Source of the DNA: CADEFQ01 sp050249415
GTDB lineage: Bacteria; Pseudomonadota; Gammaproteobacteria; Steroidobacterales; Steroidobacteraceae
DNA: 64,000 nt
Direction of reading: 5' to 3'
Assembly: GCA_050249415.1 (NCBI GenBank)
Contig: JBFWQO010000010.1
Span: 124,001 to 188,000 of the forward strand
Numbering within the stretch: position 1 is the first letter of the stretch; each line of letters starts with the position of its first letter. Under the pieces are notes generated by a model, which was not told where the DNA came from, made no database searches, and worked only from the letters and a program-made list of their open reading frames with translations. Shown one piece after another: positions 16,632 through 24,409 of this stretch. Position numbers and translations under genes: made by a program.

Positions 16632-17576
16632 CTAAACGGGGCAGAGAATCGCGAAACTGCCGGAATCGCGCGCATGGATCGTCCTGACCGCTTCCAGGCG
16701 ACGGGCGATCACGCCGGTGGCGCCCTGCACCGCATGAACCCAGCGCACGATCTCGATACGATCACAGGCCTCGGCCGTGGAGGCGCGTACGAGTGTGGCG
16801 AGGGTCAAGGTGTGCTCGACTGATTCCCCGGTGACGACGCCGCTGCTCGCCAACACGGCGTTGCCGTAGTTGTTGTACACCGTGAATTGCCACAGGTACT
16901 CCGCGAGCTCCTTGACCACCGCAGCCGTGCGCACGGGCCCATTGAGCGTACCCCCCGGACCGTCCAGGATGCGGAGATCGGCGGTGGAGCGATCGAGATA
17001 GCTGCACCGGAACACGCGCTGTCGCTCCAGCCACTGCTCCGGGCCGGGCCGCTCGCGAACGAACTCGTAGAAGCGGTCGTTGGCATTCGTCTCCGTCAAA
17101 GGGGCGTACGCGGGCATGCGGGCCGCAACCTCTTCCGACCACGCCAGCGCTTCACTCCAGTCGTCCGTACAGAGTTCGTAGGCACGCGCGTCCGCTGCGG
17201 CAGGACCGATCGGCGCGATCATCGTGTTCTTGATGTGAGTCGTCGTGTAACTGCCGGTGATGGGAAGCACCGACTCCTGATAGAAACCTGGCGGCGTGCG
17301 GTCGCGGCCCTGGTAGATCCGGTCGGCGATCTCCTGGTCACCGGGGATGGCCCCGGCGCCGGGGGCCGACGCCTCGGGGCTGGGATCCGTGGCCACGGCG
17401 CCGGCACCGGTCCCGGAACCATCGACAGCCGCTGACGGCTCCGCCGAGCCCCCCCCGCCACACGCGCCGATCTGTGCCATGAGCGCGATCAGCAGTGCGA
17501 GCCACGTCAGCCTGTACGCTGCTGCCCGGCGTGACCCACTGCGATGCGTGACTTGCAAAATTGTGTTCATGGCCAT
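16632..17576 (-). CDS. Predicted lipoprotein, function unknown
   Basis: The 314-residue product has a hydrophobic signal ending in LMAQIGACGGGGS, an acceptable lipobox with lipidation at Cys, followed by a long low-complexity Gly/Ser/Ala/Pro linker to about residue 95. The folded part that follows has several cysteines (ELCTDDW, VFRCSYLD, EACDRIEI, ILCPV) that could form disulfides in the periplasm. I recognise no family. Two ATG codons (17576 and 17570) fit the start and no clear ribosome site precedes either. It is 32 bp behind the first HDOD gene and might be the last gene of that transcript. Confidence 0.65.
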   Translation of the reverse strand: MAMNTILQVTHRSGSRRAAAYRLTWLALLIALMAQIGACGGGGSAEPSAAVDGSGTGAGAVATDPSPEASAPGAGAIPGDQEIADRIYQGRDRTPPGFYQESVLPITGSYTTTHIKNTMIAPIGPAAADARAYELCTDDWSEALAWSEEVAARMPAYAPLTETNANDRFYEFVRERPGPEQWLERQRVFRCSYLDRSTADLRILDGPGGTLNGPVRTAAVVKELAEYLWQFTVYNNYGNAVLASSGVVTGESVEHTLTLATLVRASTAEACDRIEIVRWVHAVQGATGVIARRLEAVRTIHARDSGSFAILCPV

Positions 17577-17608
17577 CACGGAGGGAGGTTTACGGTGCGC
17601 AAGGCGCG

Positions 17609-18493
17609 TCAGTGGCCGAGTGCCTGCCGCAGGGCCGCGATCTCGCTGGCCGATTCCTCGATCACCCGCTCGAGGCGAGCGCGATCGAGTTCGAGGCGCG
17701 CCACGGCATGCACGCCCTGCAGGTTGAGTTCGAGCGTATCGGGCCATTCATGGAACGAGGCCAGCAGGTCGCCGATGAGGAGCACGTCGGTGAGATCCGG
17801 CGGCCCTTCGTGCTCGCGGTTCACCTGGTCGTGCTCGTGCACCGCGCTCACGATCTCGTCCGACATGTCCCAGTTCTCGAGGATCGCCTTGGCGACATTC
17901 GTGTGCCAGTCGTCGACGATGCGGCCGTACGCCGCCGCATCGGCGAACAGCGCCGGGTAGTGCCGTGCGCGCGTCATGATGTACAGGCGGCCGATGCCGT
18001 GGAGCAGGCCAGCGAGCAGCGCGGTATCGGGGTTGATGCCGCCGTATTTCTTCGCGACGACATTCGACATCGCGGCGACCAGCGTGCTGCGGTTCCAGAG
18101 CTGGCGCAGCGGCTGCTCGAGGCCCTTCAGCTCGTCGGCGTGCGTCAACTGCGACATCGCGAACGACACCGCGGAGCTGCGCACGACATTGAAGCCGAGG
18201 CGCGTGACGGCCGTACGCAGGTCGTTGATCTGGCGGCCGGTCACGTTCATCGCCGCGGAATTCGACATCCGCAGCACCCAGGCAGCGAGTGCCGGCTCCG
18301 AACCGATCAGCCGCACGATCGTCTCCGGGCGCACGTCGTCGTCGGCGAGCGCGCGCTGCACGCGCACCGCCACGTCCGGAAAGCTCGGCAGTTCGATCCT
18401 GCCGCCTGAAAGTTCCCTGGCGAGTCCCTGCACGAATTCGAATGCGCCGCCCTCCGCTGCGGTGCCGCCTTGCTGTGTCGTCGCCGTGCTCAA
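17609..18493 (-). CDS. HDOD domain signalling protein, paralogue 1
   Basis: The 294-residue protein has an HDOD domain over most of its length: ELPSFPDVAVRVQRALADD and a degenerate HD region around LLHGIGRLYIM. HDOD proteins are HD-like regulators without full phosphohydrolase motifs, frequent in flagellar and chemotaxis loci. It starts with TTG at 18493, supported by AGAGGAG 8-9 bp upstream, 26 bp after the stop of a second HDOD gene with the same layout and similar motifs. The pair is evidently a tandem duplication. Both end in a short acidic helix of the form E-x-E-I-A-A-L-R, suggesting a shared partner. A link to motility is inferred from position only. Confidence 0.8.
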   Translation of the reverse strand: MSTATTQQGGTAAEGGAFEFVQGLARELSGGRIELPSFPDVAVRVQRALADDDVRPETIVRLIGSEPALAAWVLRMSNSAAMNVTGRQINDLRTAVTRLGFNVVRSSAVSFAMSQLTHADELKGLEQPLRQLWNRSTLVAAMSNVVAKKYGGINPDTALLAGLLHGIGRLYIMTRARHYPALFADAAAYGRIVDDWHTNVAKAILENWDMSDEIVSAVHEHDQVNREHEGPPDLTDVLLIGDLLASFHEWPDTLELNLQGVHAVARLELDRARLERVIEESASEIAALRQALGH

Positions 18494-18519
18494 GTCAGTG
18501 CTCCTCTATGCAGCCAGTC

Positions 18520-19410
18520 TCAACAGCCGAGGACGCTGCGCAATGCCGCGATTTCGGCCTCCGATTCCTGGGTGATCGCCTCGTAGATTCCGGTCGTGAG
18601 GCCGAGCCTCGCGCAGGCCGGGCTCGTCGCAAGGGCGCTTTCGAGATCCTGCGGCGCATGCAGGTTGCGCTCGAGCAGCACCGCGGCACGCAGCACCTCG
18701 CGCAGGCCGGCCGGGCCGGCCGGCTCGCGCTCCGTGCGATGCAGGGCGCCGATCGCATCGACGATCGCCTCGGAGACACGCCAGCTCGTGAGCAGCGCCT
18801 GCGCGATATTGGCCTCCCACTCACTCTCGATGGCGAGGTAGGCATCCGTGTCGCCGGACAACCCGGGATGGTCGGCGGCGCGTGTCTGGATGTAGAGCGC
18901 GCCGACCGCATGCAGGAGCCCGGCGAGCAGCGCCGTATCCGCGTTCACCCGCGCGAGGCGCCGCGCAATGACGAAGCACAGCGTGGATACCGTGACGCTG
19001 CGCAACCACAGCGCCTGCAGCTGCGGTTCGATCGCCTGCAGCGCCGCGGCGGATTTCAGTTGCTTCACCGCGAACGAGATGGTCAGCGTGCGGACGAACT
19101 CGAGCCCGACGCGGGCGATGGCGGTGCGCAGTTCGAGCACGGGCTTGCCGCAGGGATTGAAGATCACCGAATTCGCGCACTGCACGATGCGTCCCGCCAG
19201 CACCGGCTCGGCGCCGACCGCGCGCACCACCCGCAGCGGCGTCACATCTTCGTCGGCGAGTACACGCTGCACCTGCGTCGCCACTTCCGGAAACCCCGGC
19301 AGTTCGACCCGCCCTCCGGCGAGCTCACGGGCGAGCGCCTGCGCGAGCGACAGGGCGAGGACGTCATGCGCAACGCCGACTGCTGCAGGCTGCGCTCCCG
19401 CTGTGTTCAC
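18520..19410 (-). CDS. HDOD domain signalling protein, paralogue 2
   Basis: The 296-residue protein parallels its downstream neighbour: an N-terminal ELAGGRVELPGFPEVATQVQ block, the HDOD core with LLHAVGALYIQTRAADHPGL, and a C-terminal ESEAEIAALRSVL helix. I chose the GTG at 19410 because AAGGTGG lies 8 bp upstream; the longer frame begins with a Pro/Arg-rich leader unlike its paralogue. It has no GGDEF, EAL or receiver domain. It lies 44 bp downstream of the DUF2802 gene and is probably co-transcribed with it. Confidence 0.8.
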   Translation of the reverse strand: MNTAGAQPAAVGVAHDVLALSLAQALARELAGGRVELPGFPEVATQVQRVLADEDVTPLRVVRAVGAEPVLAGRIVQCANSVIFNPCGKPVLELRTAIARVGLEFVRTLTISFAVKQLKSAAALQAIEPQLQALWLRSVTVSTLCFVIARRLARVNADTALLAGLLHAVGALYIQTRAADHPGLSGDTDAYLAIESEWEANIAQALLTSWRVSEAIVDAIGALHRTEREPAGPAGLREVLRAAVLLERNLHAPQDLESALATSPACARLGLTTGIYEAITQESEAEIAALRSVLGC

Positions 19411-19454
19411 GATAACCCACCTTTCCGGGCACTCCCGGCCCGGCATTCGCGTGG

Positions 19455-19865
19455 TTATCGGCGGCGCAGCGTGGAGCTTGAGGGACCGTGCAGCCGCACG
19501 GCGAGTTCGGCCTCATGGCGGCTCATGCCGCAGGTGGACATCAGTTCTTCGCGGCCCGCGCCGCTGCGCGCGAGGCGCAGCGCGATATCGTAATTCTGCG
19601 TGGCCGGCGCGGGGGCCACGGGCGCCCTGGGCACGGGTGCCTCGCGGGTGCGCAGGGCGTCGATGACGGCGATACCGCCCGCGAGCGACACCGACACGTC
19701 GCGCAGCTCCCCGAGCGTCAGGTCCATCTGCTCGAACAGCCGCTGCACATCGCGCCGCGTCGCCTCGCGCAGGCGGGCGAGATTGATCGCCTGCAGGCCA
19801 ACTGCGAGACCGAGCACGGCGATCGTGCCGGCCATGCCCCAGAACACATAGTCGAAAAGTATCAT
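19455..19865 (-). CDS. DUF2802 membrane-anchored protein of flagellar loci
   Basis: The 136-residue protein has one N-terminal membrane helix (FWGMAGTIAVLGLAVGLQ), a coiled segment and the C-terminal DUF2802 motif YDIALRLARSGAGREELMS followed by CGMSRHEAELAV, which resembles a small helix-turn-helix. In Pseudomonas-type genomes a DUF2802 gene lies close to the cheW and motCD end of the flagellar cluster, which agrees with its place after motD here. The function is unknown. AGGAAGAGG precedes the ATG, and a sigma-54-like box lies about 75 bp upstream. Confidence 0.75.
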   Translation of the reverse strand: MILFDYVFWGMAGTIAVLGLAVGLQAINLARLREATRRDVQRLFEQMDLTLGELRDVSVSLAGGIAVIDALRTREAPVPRAPVAPAPATQNYDIALRLARSGAGREELMSTCGMSRHEAELAVRLHGPSSSTLRRR

Positions 19866-19938
19866 TCGTCCTCTTCCTGTGACGCGGTTCGCACCGGCGT
19901 CAGCGTGCCGGCGCCTGTGCCGCCCTGTTCACGGACGA

Positions 19939-19955
19939 TGCAGGAGCCGTGCCAC
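19939..19955 (-). promoter_or_regulatory. Possible sigma-54 promoter for the DUF2802-HDOD genes
   Basis: On the minus strand the sequence GTGGCACGGCTCCTGCA gives the -24 element TGGCAC, a 5-nt spacer and CTGCA at -12, one mismatch from TTGCA. It would start transcription about 62 nt upstream of the DUF2802 start. Weaker than the other sigma-54 boxes in the locus. Confidence 0.4.
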
Positions 19956-19967
19956 CTGCCAGGTCGA

Positions 19968-20840
19968 TCAGCGCGTACCGGCGAGCGGCGGCGGGGCCGG
20001 CACGCCGGTCACGACGAGAAGTACGCGCCGGTTCATGTTGCGGCCGGCGGGGGTCGCGTTCGATTCGACGGGACGAAACTCACCGTATCCGAGCACCGCG
20101 AGGCGATCCGGGGCCACGCCGCGATTGGCGAGGATGTGCACGACCGTGGCCGCCCGCGCCGCCGAAAGCTCCCAGTTCGAGGGGTAGCCCCGGGTACGGA
20201 TCGGCACATTGTCGGTGTGGCCCTCGACGCGTACCGCATTCGGAAACGGTGCCAGCGCGTCCGCCAGCCGCTCGATGATCGATCGCGCGTGCTGCGACGG
20301 TGTCGCCGATGCGCTCTCGAACAGGATATCGGTGCGGATCTCGACTTCGACGCGGTCCGCGAGGCGGCGCACGATGACCTGCTTGCCCTCGACGAGGTCC
20401 TTCATGGCCCGTTCGACGTCGTCGGCCACCCTGCCGAGCAGTCGCTCCGCTTCCGCGGCGGCCGCATCGGGCAGTTGCTGCCCCAGCTTCGCGCCGGCGC
20501 GCGGCCCGTTGAAACGGGGCCGGTCGTCCGCGATCGGCACCACCTCGAGCATCTGCCGCGGCTGCCCCTCGAGCGTCTGCTGGGCGACGATCGACATCTT
20601 GAGGTCCGCGCCCGAGCCGACCTGTTTCGATCCGACCTGCACCGGCTCGATGGTGCGCGGCGTGCCACGGAATGCCGCGACGAGCGAATCGGAGAGGATG
20701 CGGTACTTGCCCTCGTTCACCGAGGAAATCGCATACATCACGACGAAAAATGCGAGCAGCAGCGTGATCAGGTCGCCGTAGGGAATCGCCCACGCCTCGT
20801 GGTTCGCGTGGTCTTCGTGTTTTTTCCTGCGTCTGGCCAT
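19968..20840 (-). CDS. motD: Flagellar motor stator protein MotD
   Basis: The 290-residue MotB-family protein has a basic N-terminus, one membrane helix with the proton-binding Asp (YGDLITLLLAFFVVMYAISS) and a C-terminal OmpA-like peptidoglycan-binding domain (VEGHTDNVPIR, NWELSAARAATVV, GYGEFRPVESN, NRRVLLVV). With MotC it forms the second stator type known from Pseudomonas and related genera. It is 4 bp downstream of motC. A proline-rich C-terminal tail ends the protein. Confidence 0.93.
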   Translation of the reverse strand: MARRRKKHEDHANHEAWAIPYGDLITLLLAFFVVMYAISSVNEGKYRILSDSLVAAFRGTPRTIEPVQVGSKQVGSGADLKMSIVAQQTLEGQPRQMLEVVPIADDRPRFNGPRAGAKLGQQLPDAAAAEAERLLGRVADDVERAMKDLVEGKQVIVRRLADRVEVEIRTDILFESASATPSQHARSIIERLADALAPFPNAVRVEGHTDNVPIRTRGYPSNWELSAARAATVVHILANRGVAPDRLAVLGYGEFRPVESNATPAGRNMNRRVLLVVTGVPAPPPLAGTR

Positions 20841-20844
20841 GGAC

Positions 20845-21588
20845 TCAACCGTGCATGAAACTCTGCAGGCGCGCCTCGATCGCGCGCGGGTTTTCGCCCT
20901 GCGCGATGCCGATCAGCCCCTCGATGATCATTTCGCGCACTTGCGCCTGCGCGGCGATCGCGCTCTTCAGTTTCGAGGCCATCGGCAGGAACACGAGGTT
21001 CGCGAGCCCGATGCCGTAGATCGTGGCCGTGAACGCCGCGGCGATGCCGTGGCCGAGCTTGCTCGGATCGGCCAGGTTCTGCATGACCGCCATGAGCCCG
21101 AGCACGGCGCCGATGATGCCGAGCGTGGGCGAGTAGATGCCCATTCCCTCGAACACCTTGGCTCCCGCCGTGTCCGCGTGCTCGCGCGACGACAGCTCGA
21201 CTTCCATGGTGCCGCGCAGCGCATCCGGCTCGCTGCCGTCGACCACGAGCTGCAGGCCCTTCTTCACGAACGGGTCGGATTCCTTCTCGATCTGCGGTTC
21301 GAGGCCGAGCAGCCCCTGCTTGCGCGCGATGTTGCTCCACTCGACGATCTTGCCGATCATCGCGTGGGCGTCGAGCTTCGGCGGAGTGAATACCCAGCCC
21401 GAGATGCGCAGCGCGTGCTTGAACACGGGCAGCGAGGTCTGCACGAAGATCGCGGCGAAGGTGCCGACCACCACGATCATGAACGCCGCCGAAGACGCCA
21501 GCGCCGCGATGCCCGCACCCTTGAGCACGGCGCCGACGATGATCGCGACGACTGCGAGCGCGAAGCCTGTCAGTGAGAGTATGTCCAT
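20845..21588 (-). CDS. motC: Flagellar motor stator protein MotC
   Basis: The 247-residue MotA-family protein has four membrane segments and the conserved cytoplasmic loop with charged residues. The GMGIYSPTLGIIGAVLGLM motif and the PSKLGHGIAAAFTATIYGIG block near helices 3 and 4 are typical of MotA/MotC/PomA. It forms the ion channel with MotD. In Pseudomonas-type loci cheYZAB normally sit between fliA and motC; here motC follows fliA after only 21 bp. Confidence 0.93.
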   Translation of the reverse strand: MDILSLTGFALAVVAIIVGAVLKGAGIAALASSAAFMIVVVGTFAAIFVQTSLPVFKHALRISGWVFTPPKLDAHAMIGKIVEWSNIARKQGLLGLEPQIEKESDPFVKKGLQLVVDGSEPDALRGTMEVELSSREHADTAGAKVFEGMGIYSPTLGIIGAVLGLMAVMQNLADPSKLGHGIAAAFTATIYGIGLANLVFLPMASKLKSAIAAQAQVREMIIEGLIGIAQGENPRAIEARLQSFMHG

Positions 21589-21609
21589 CCGGGTCGCTTC
21601 GGCCGCGGG

Positions 21610-22329
21610 TCACTCGCCCGCGACGGTGCGCCAGTCGCCGAGGCGGGCCCGCAGGCGCGTGAGGGCCTGGCCGTGCAACTGGCAGACGCGGGATTCGCTC
21701 ACGCCCAGCACGAGGCCGATCTCCTTCAGGTTCAGTTCATCGTTGTAGTACAGCGACATCACCATTTTTTCCCTCTCCGGCAGGCCATCGATCGCCGCCG
21801 CGAGCGCCCTCGTGAAATCCTCGCCCGCCACGTCGCGGAACGGGTCCAGTCCCGGGTCCACCGCACGCACGGCCGTCACGTCGTCGAGTCCGGCGATCCG
21901 GCAGGTGGCGGCGTCCTGCACGATCGCGTGGTACTCGTCGAGCGACACCTGCATGCGTGCCGCGACTTCCGTATCGCGCGCCTCCCGTCCGAGCTCGTTC
22001 TCGAGCGCGCGCACCGCCACTTCCACGTCCCGCGACCGCCGATGCACCGAGCGCGGCGCCCAGTCGAGCTTGCGCAGCGCATCGAGCATCGCCCCGCGTA
22101 TGCGGATACCCGCATAGGTCTCGAAACTCGCGCCGCGATCCGCCGCGAAGTTCGCCGCGGCCTCGAGCAGGCCGAGCATGCCGGCCTGGATCAGGTCGTC
22201 CACCTCCACCGACGGCGGCAGCCGCCCCGCCAGGTGGTACGCGATGCGCTTGACCAGTTCGGCGTGTCGCGCGACGAGCGCGTCGGCTTCGCCGCGCGCC
22301 GCCTGCGTCGCATAGGCGCGTGCCACCAT
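21610..22329 (-). CDS. fliA: Flagellar sigma factor sigma-28 (FliA)
   Basis: The 239-residue sigma-70 family factor has region 2 (DLIQAGMLGLLEAA, FETYAGIRIRGAMLDALR), region 3 and region 4 with the helix-turn-helix LNLKEIGLVLGVSESRVCQLH. It directs transcription of late genes; matching promoters lie before fliC and flgM in this window. The ATG at 22329 overlaps the flhG stop as TGATG. FlgM, its expected inhibitor, is encoded at 55895. Confidence 0.96.
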   Translation of the reverse strand: MVARAYATQAARGEADALVARHAELVKRIAYHLAGRLPPSVEVDDLIQAGMLGLLEAAANFAADRGASFETYAGIRIRGAMLDALRKLDWAPRSVHRRSRDVEVAVRALENELGREARDTEVAARMQVSLDEYHAIVQDAATCRIAGLDDVTAVRAVDPGLDPFRDVAGEDFTRALAAAIDGLPEREKMVMSLYYNDELNLKEIGLVLGVSESRVCQLHGQALTRLRARLGDWRTVAGE

Positions 22330-23195
22330 CAGCGCACGACCCGGAGGGTCGCCTCCCGGCGTGCCACGAGCCGCTCGACGAAAAACTCGACATTGCCCCG
22401 CGGTGCCTCCGGTACCGGCCACTTATCGACCGCGGCCGCCAGGTTCTTGAATGCGAGTGCCGAGGGGCTCGAAGGCCAGGCGTCGAAAACCGTGCGCTGC
22501 GCACGAATGGCCCGCTTCATGCACGGATCGTCGGGGATTTCGCCCGCGTACTCGAGCACGACGTCGAGGAACCGCGAGGTCACCCGCTCGAGGGTGCGAA
22601 AGAGCGCCGCGCCCGCACCGCGCTGGCGCACCATGTTCGCGAGCACGCGAAACCGGCGCACGCCATGGCTGCGACTCAGTACCTTGACGAGCGCGTACGC
22701 ATCGGTCATCGACGCGGGCTCGTCGCACACGACGACGAGCACCTGCTGTGCCGCCTGCGAGAACTGCAGCACGCCGTGCGCGAGTCCGGCGGGCGTGTCG
22801 ACGATCAGTGCATCGAGCCGTGTCGCGAGGGCGCTGAATCCCTGCACCAGCCCGAGATGCTCGCGCACGCCGAGGCTCGCGAGCGCGGCGACCCCCGAGG
22901 CGCCCGGCACCACGCGAAACCCCTGGGGAGCCTCGAGGATCACCTCCTCGAGCGAGCGCTCGCCGGCGATCACGTGCGCCATCGTGTACTTCGGCGACAG
23001 GCCAAGGAACACATCGACATTGGCGAGCCCGAGGTCGCCGTCGAACAGGATCACGCGCCGGCCGGCCGCCGCGAGTGCCGTCGCGAGATGGACCGACACG
23101 CTCGTCTTGCCCACGCCGCCCTTGCCGCCCGTCACGGCAACGACCTGGACGGGCCCCGTCGTGGCACGCATCTGCAGCCGTTCAGGCGAGCGCAT
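22329..23195 (-). CDS. flhG: Flagellar number regulator FlhG (FleN), MinD/ParA-type ATPase
   Basis: The 288-residue protein has the deviant Walker A motif TGGKGGVGKTSVSVHLA, FDGDLGLANVDVFLGL and the IVDTPAG switch. A C-terminal amphipathic segment is likely the membrane-targeting part. FlhG limits flagellar number and restrains the FleQ-type activator in polar flagellates. The start overlaps flhF by 14 bp; an internal ATG at 23171 is the alternative. The region of FleQ that contacts FlhG is mainly its AAA+ domain, which is kept in the truncated activator encoded here. Confidence 0.94.
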   Translation of the reverse strand: MRSPERLQMRATTGPVQVVAVTGGKGGVGKTSVSVHLATALAAAGRRVILFDGDLGLANVDVFLGLSPKYTMAHVIAGERSLEEVILEAPQGFRVVPGASGVAALASLGVREHLGLVQGFSALATRLDALIVDTPAGLAHGVLQFSQAAQQVLVVVCDEPASMTDAYALVKVLSRSHGVRRFRVLANMVRQRGAGAALFRTLERVTSRFLDVVLEYAGEIPDDPCMKRAIRAQRTVFDAWPSSPSALAFKNLAAAVDKWPVPEAPRGNVEFFVERLVARREATLRVVR

Positions 23196-24381
23196 GCGCG
23201 AGGGCTCCGAATCGCCGCTGCAACAGGTCTTCGTCCGCCGTGGCTCCCGATCGCTCGGCGAGCGTCACGGCGCGCACGACGAGCTGGTGCGCGCGCGCCG
23301 GTGTGAGGTCTTCCGGAATGCGCTGCCCTTCGCTCACCCAGGCGATCGGCAGCCGCGCACGAATGAGTGCCGACAGCGTCCCGCCGAGGCTCGTCGCTTC
23401 GTCGATCTTCGTGACGACGCAGGCCGCGAGACGCACCGTCGAGAACCGCTCTATCACCTCTTCCGCCGTACCGGCCTGCGCGCTCGCGGAGAGCACCAGC
23501 GCCACTTCGAGCTGCGGATGCGCACCGCCGATCGCGCCGAGCTTCGCCGCGAGACGCGGATCGCGCTGGCTCGTGCCGGCCGTGTCGATCAGTACGAGCG
23601 GCGTACCCTCGAGCCCGGCGAGCACGCGCTCGAGCTCCCGCGGATGATCGGCCACGAACGCCGGAACACCGAGCAGCCGGCCGAGGTTCTGTATCTGGTC
23701 CTGTGCCCCGAAGCGCACGCCGTCGGTGGAGACAAGCGCCACTGCCGCGGGGCCGTGCTCGAGTACCCGGCGCGCGGCGAGCTTGGCGATCGCCGTCGAC
23801 TTGCCGACGCCTGTCGGCCCGACGAATGCGACGCGTCCGCCGCGCGTGAGCCAGCGATCGTCGCCGACCGCCACCTTATGGGTCAGGACGGCGCGCGCGC
23901 GCTGCTCGGCCTGCGCGAAATCGAGATGCGCGGGCAGCTCGGCCGCGATCGAGGCCGCCACATCGTTTGCGAGTCCCAGCCGGGTCAAGCCACGCAGCAC
24001 TTCGGCCTGCACGGGCGCACGACGCGTGAGGTCGTTCCATGCAAGCGTCGCGAGCTGGCCTTCCAGCAGCCGGCGCAGGCTACGCAGTTCGGACTGCATC
24101 TGCGCGCGAGGTTCGTCCGCGACATCGTCCCGTGCGGCGAGCGCCACGAGTGCGCTGGCCGCCTCCGGGTCGGCTGCCGTGGCGAAATCGGCTGACGCAT
24201 GCGCCGATCCCGGCGCCACTGCGGACCCGGCCGACGCCAGTTCGAAATCGATGGCGGCGACGACCTCGACCCCCTCGTCGACCTTGCGCGTCGAGAGGAT
24301 GACGGCATCCGGCCCCTGGTGCTCGCGTATCTGCCGCAGGCACTCGCGCATGTCCTTCGCCACGTAACGTCTCATGTTCAT
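23182..24381 (-). CDS. flhF: Flagellar placement GTPase FlhF
   Basis: The 399-residue protein has the FlhF start MNMRRYVAKDMRECLRQI, a basic-acidic B domain, and the SRP-type GTPase with FVGPTGVGKSTAIAKLAAR, VSTDGVRFGAQDQI and LIDTAGTSQRDP. It marks the pole where the flagellum is built and acts with FlhG. The Thr-Lys-Ile-Asp (TKID) nucleotide motif is present. It is 28 bp downstream of flhA and overlaps flhG. Confidence 0.95.
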   Translation of the reverse strand: MNMRRYVAKDMRECLRQIREHQGPDAVILSTRKVDEGVEVVAAIDFELASAGSAVAPGSAHASADFATAADPEAASALVALAARDDVADEPRAQMQSELRSLRRLLEGQLATLAWNDLTRRAPVQAEVLRGLTRLGLANDVAASIAAELPAHLDFAQAEQRARAVLTHKVAVGDDRWLTRGGRVAFVGPTGVGKSTAIAKLAARRVLEHGPAAVALVSTDGVRFGAQDQIQNLGRLLGVPAFVADHPRELERVLAGLEGTPLVLIDTAGTSQRDPRLAAKLGAIGGAHPQLEVALVLSASAQAGTAEEVIERFSTVRLAACVVTKIDEATSLGGTLSALIRARLPIAWVSEGQRIPEDLTPARAHQLVVRAVTLAERSGATADEDLLQRRFGALAHALA

Positions 24382-24409
24382 GATCGATACTCTCTGACTT
24401 CGTCCCGAC

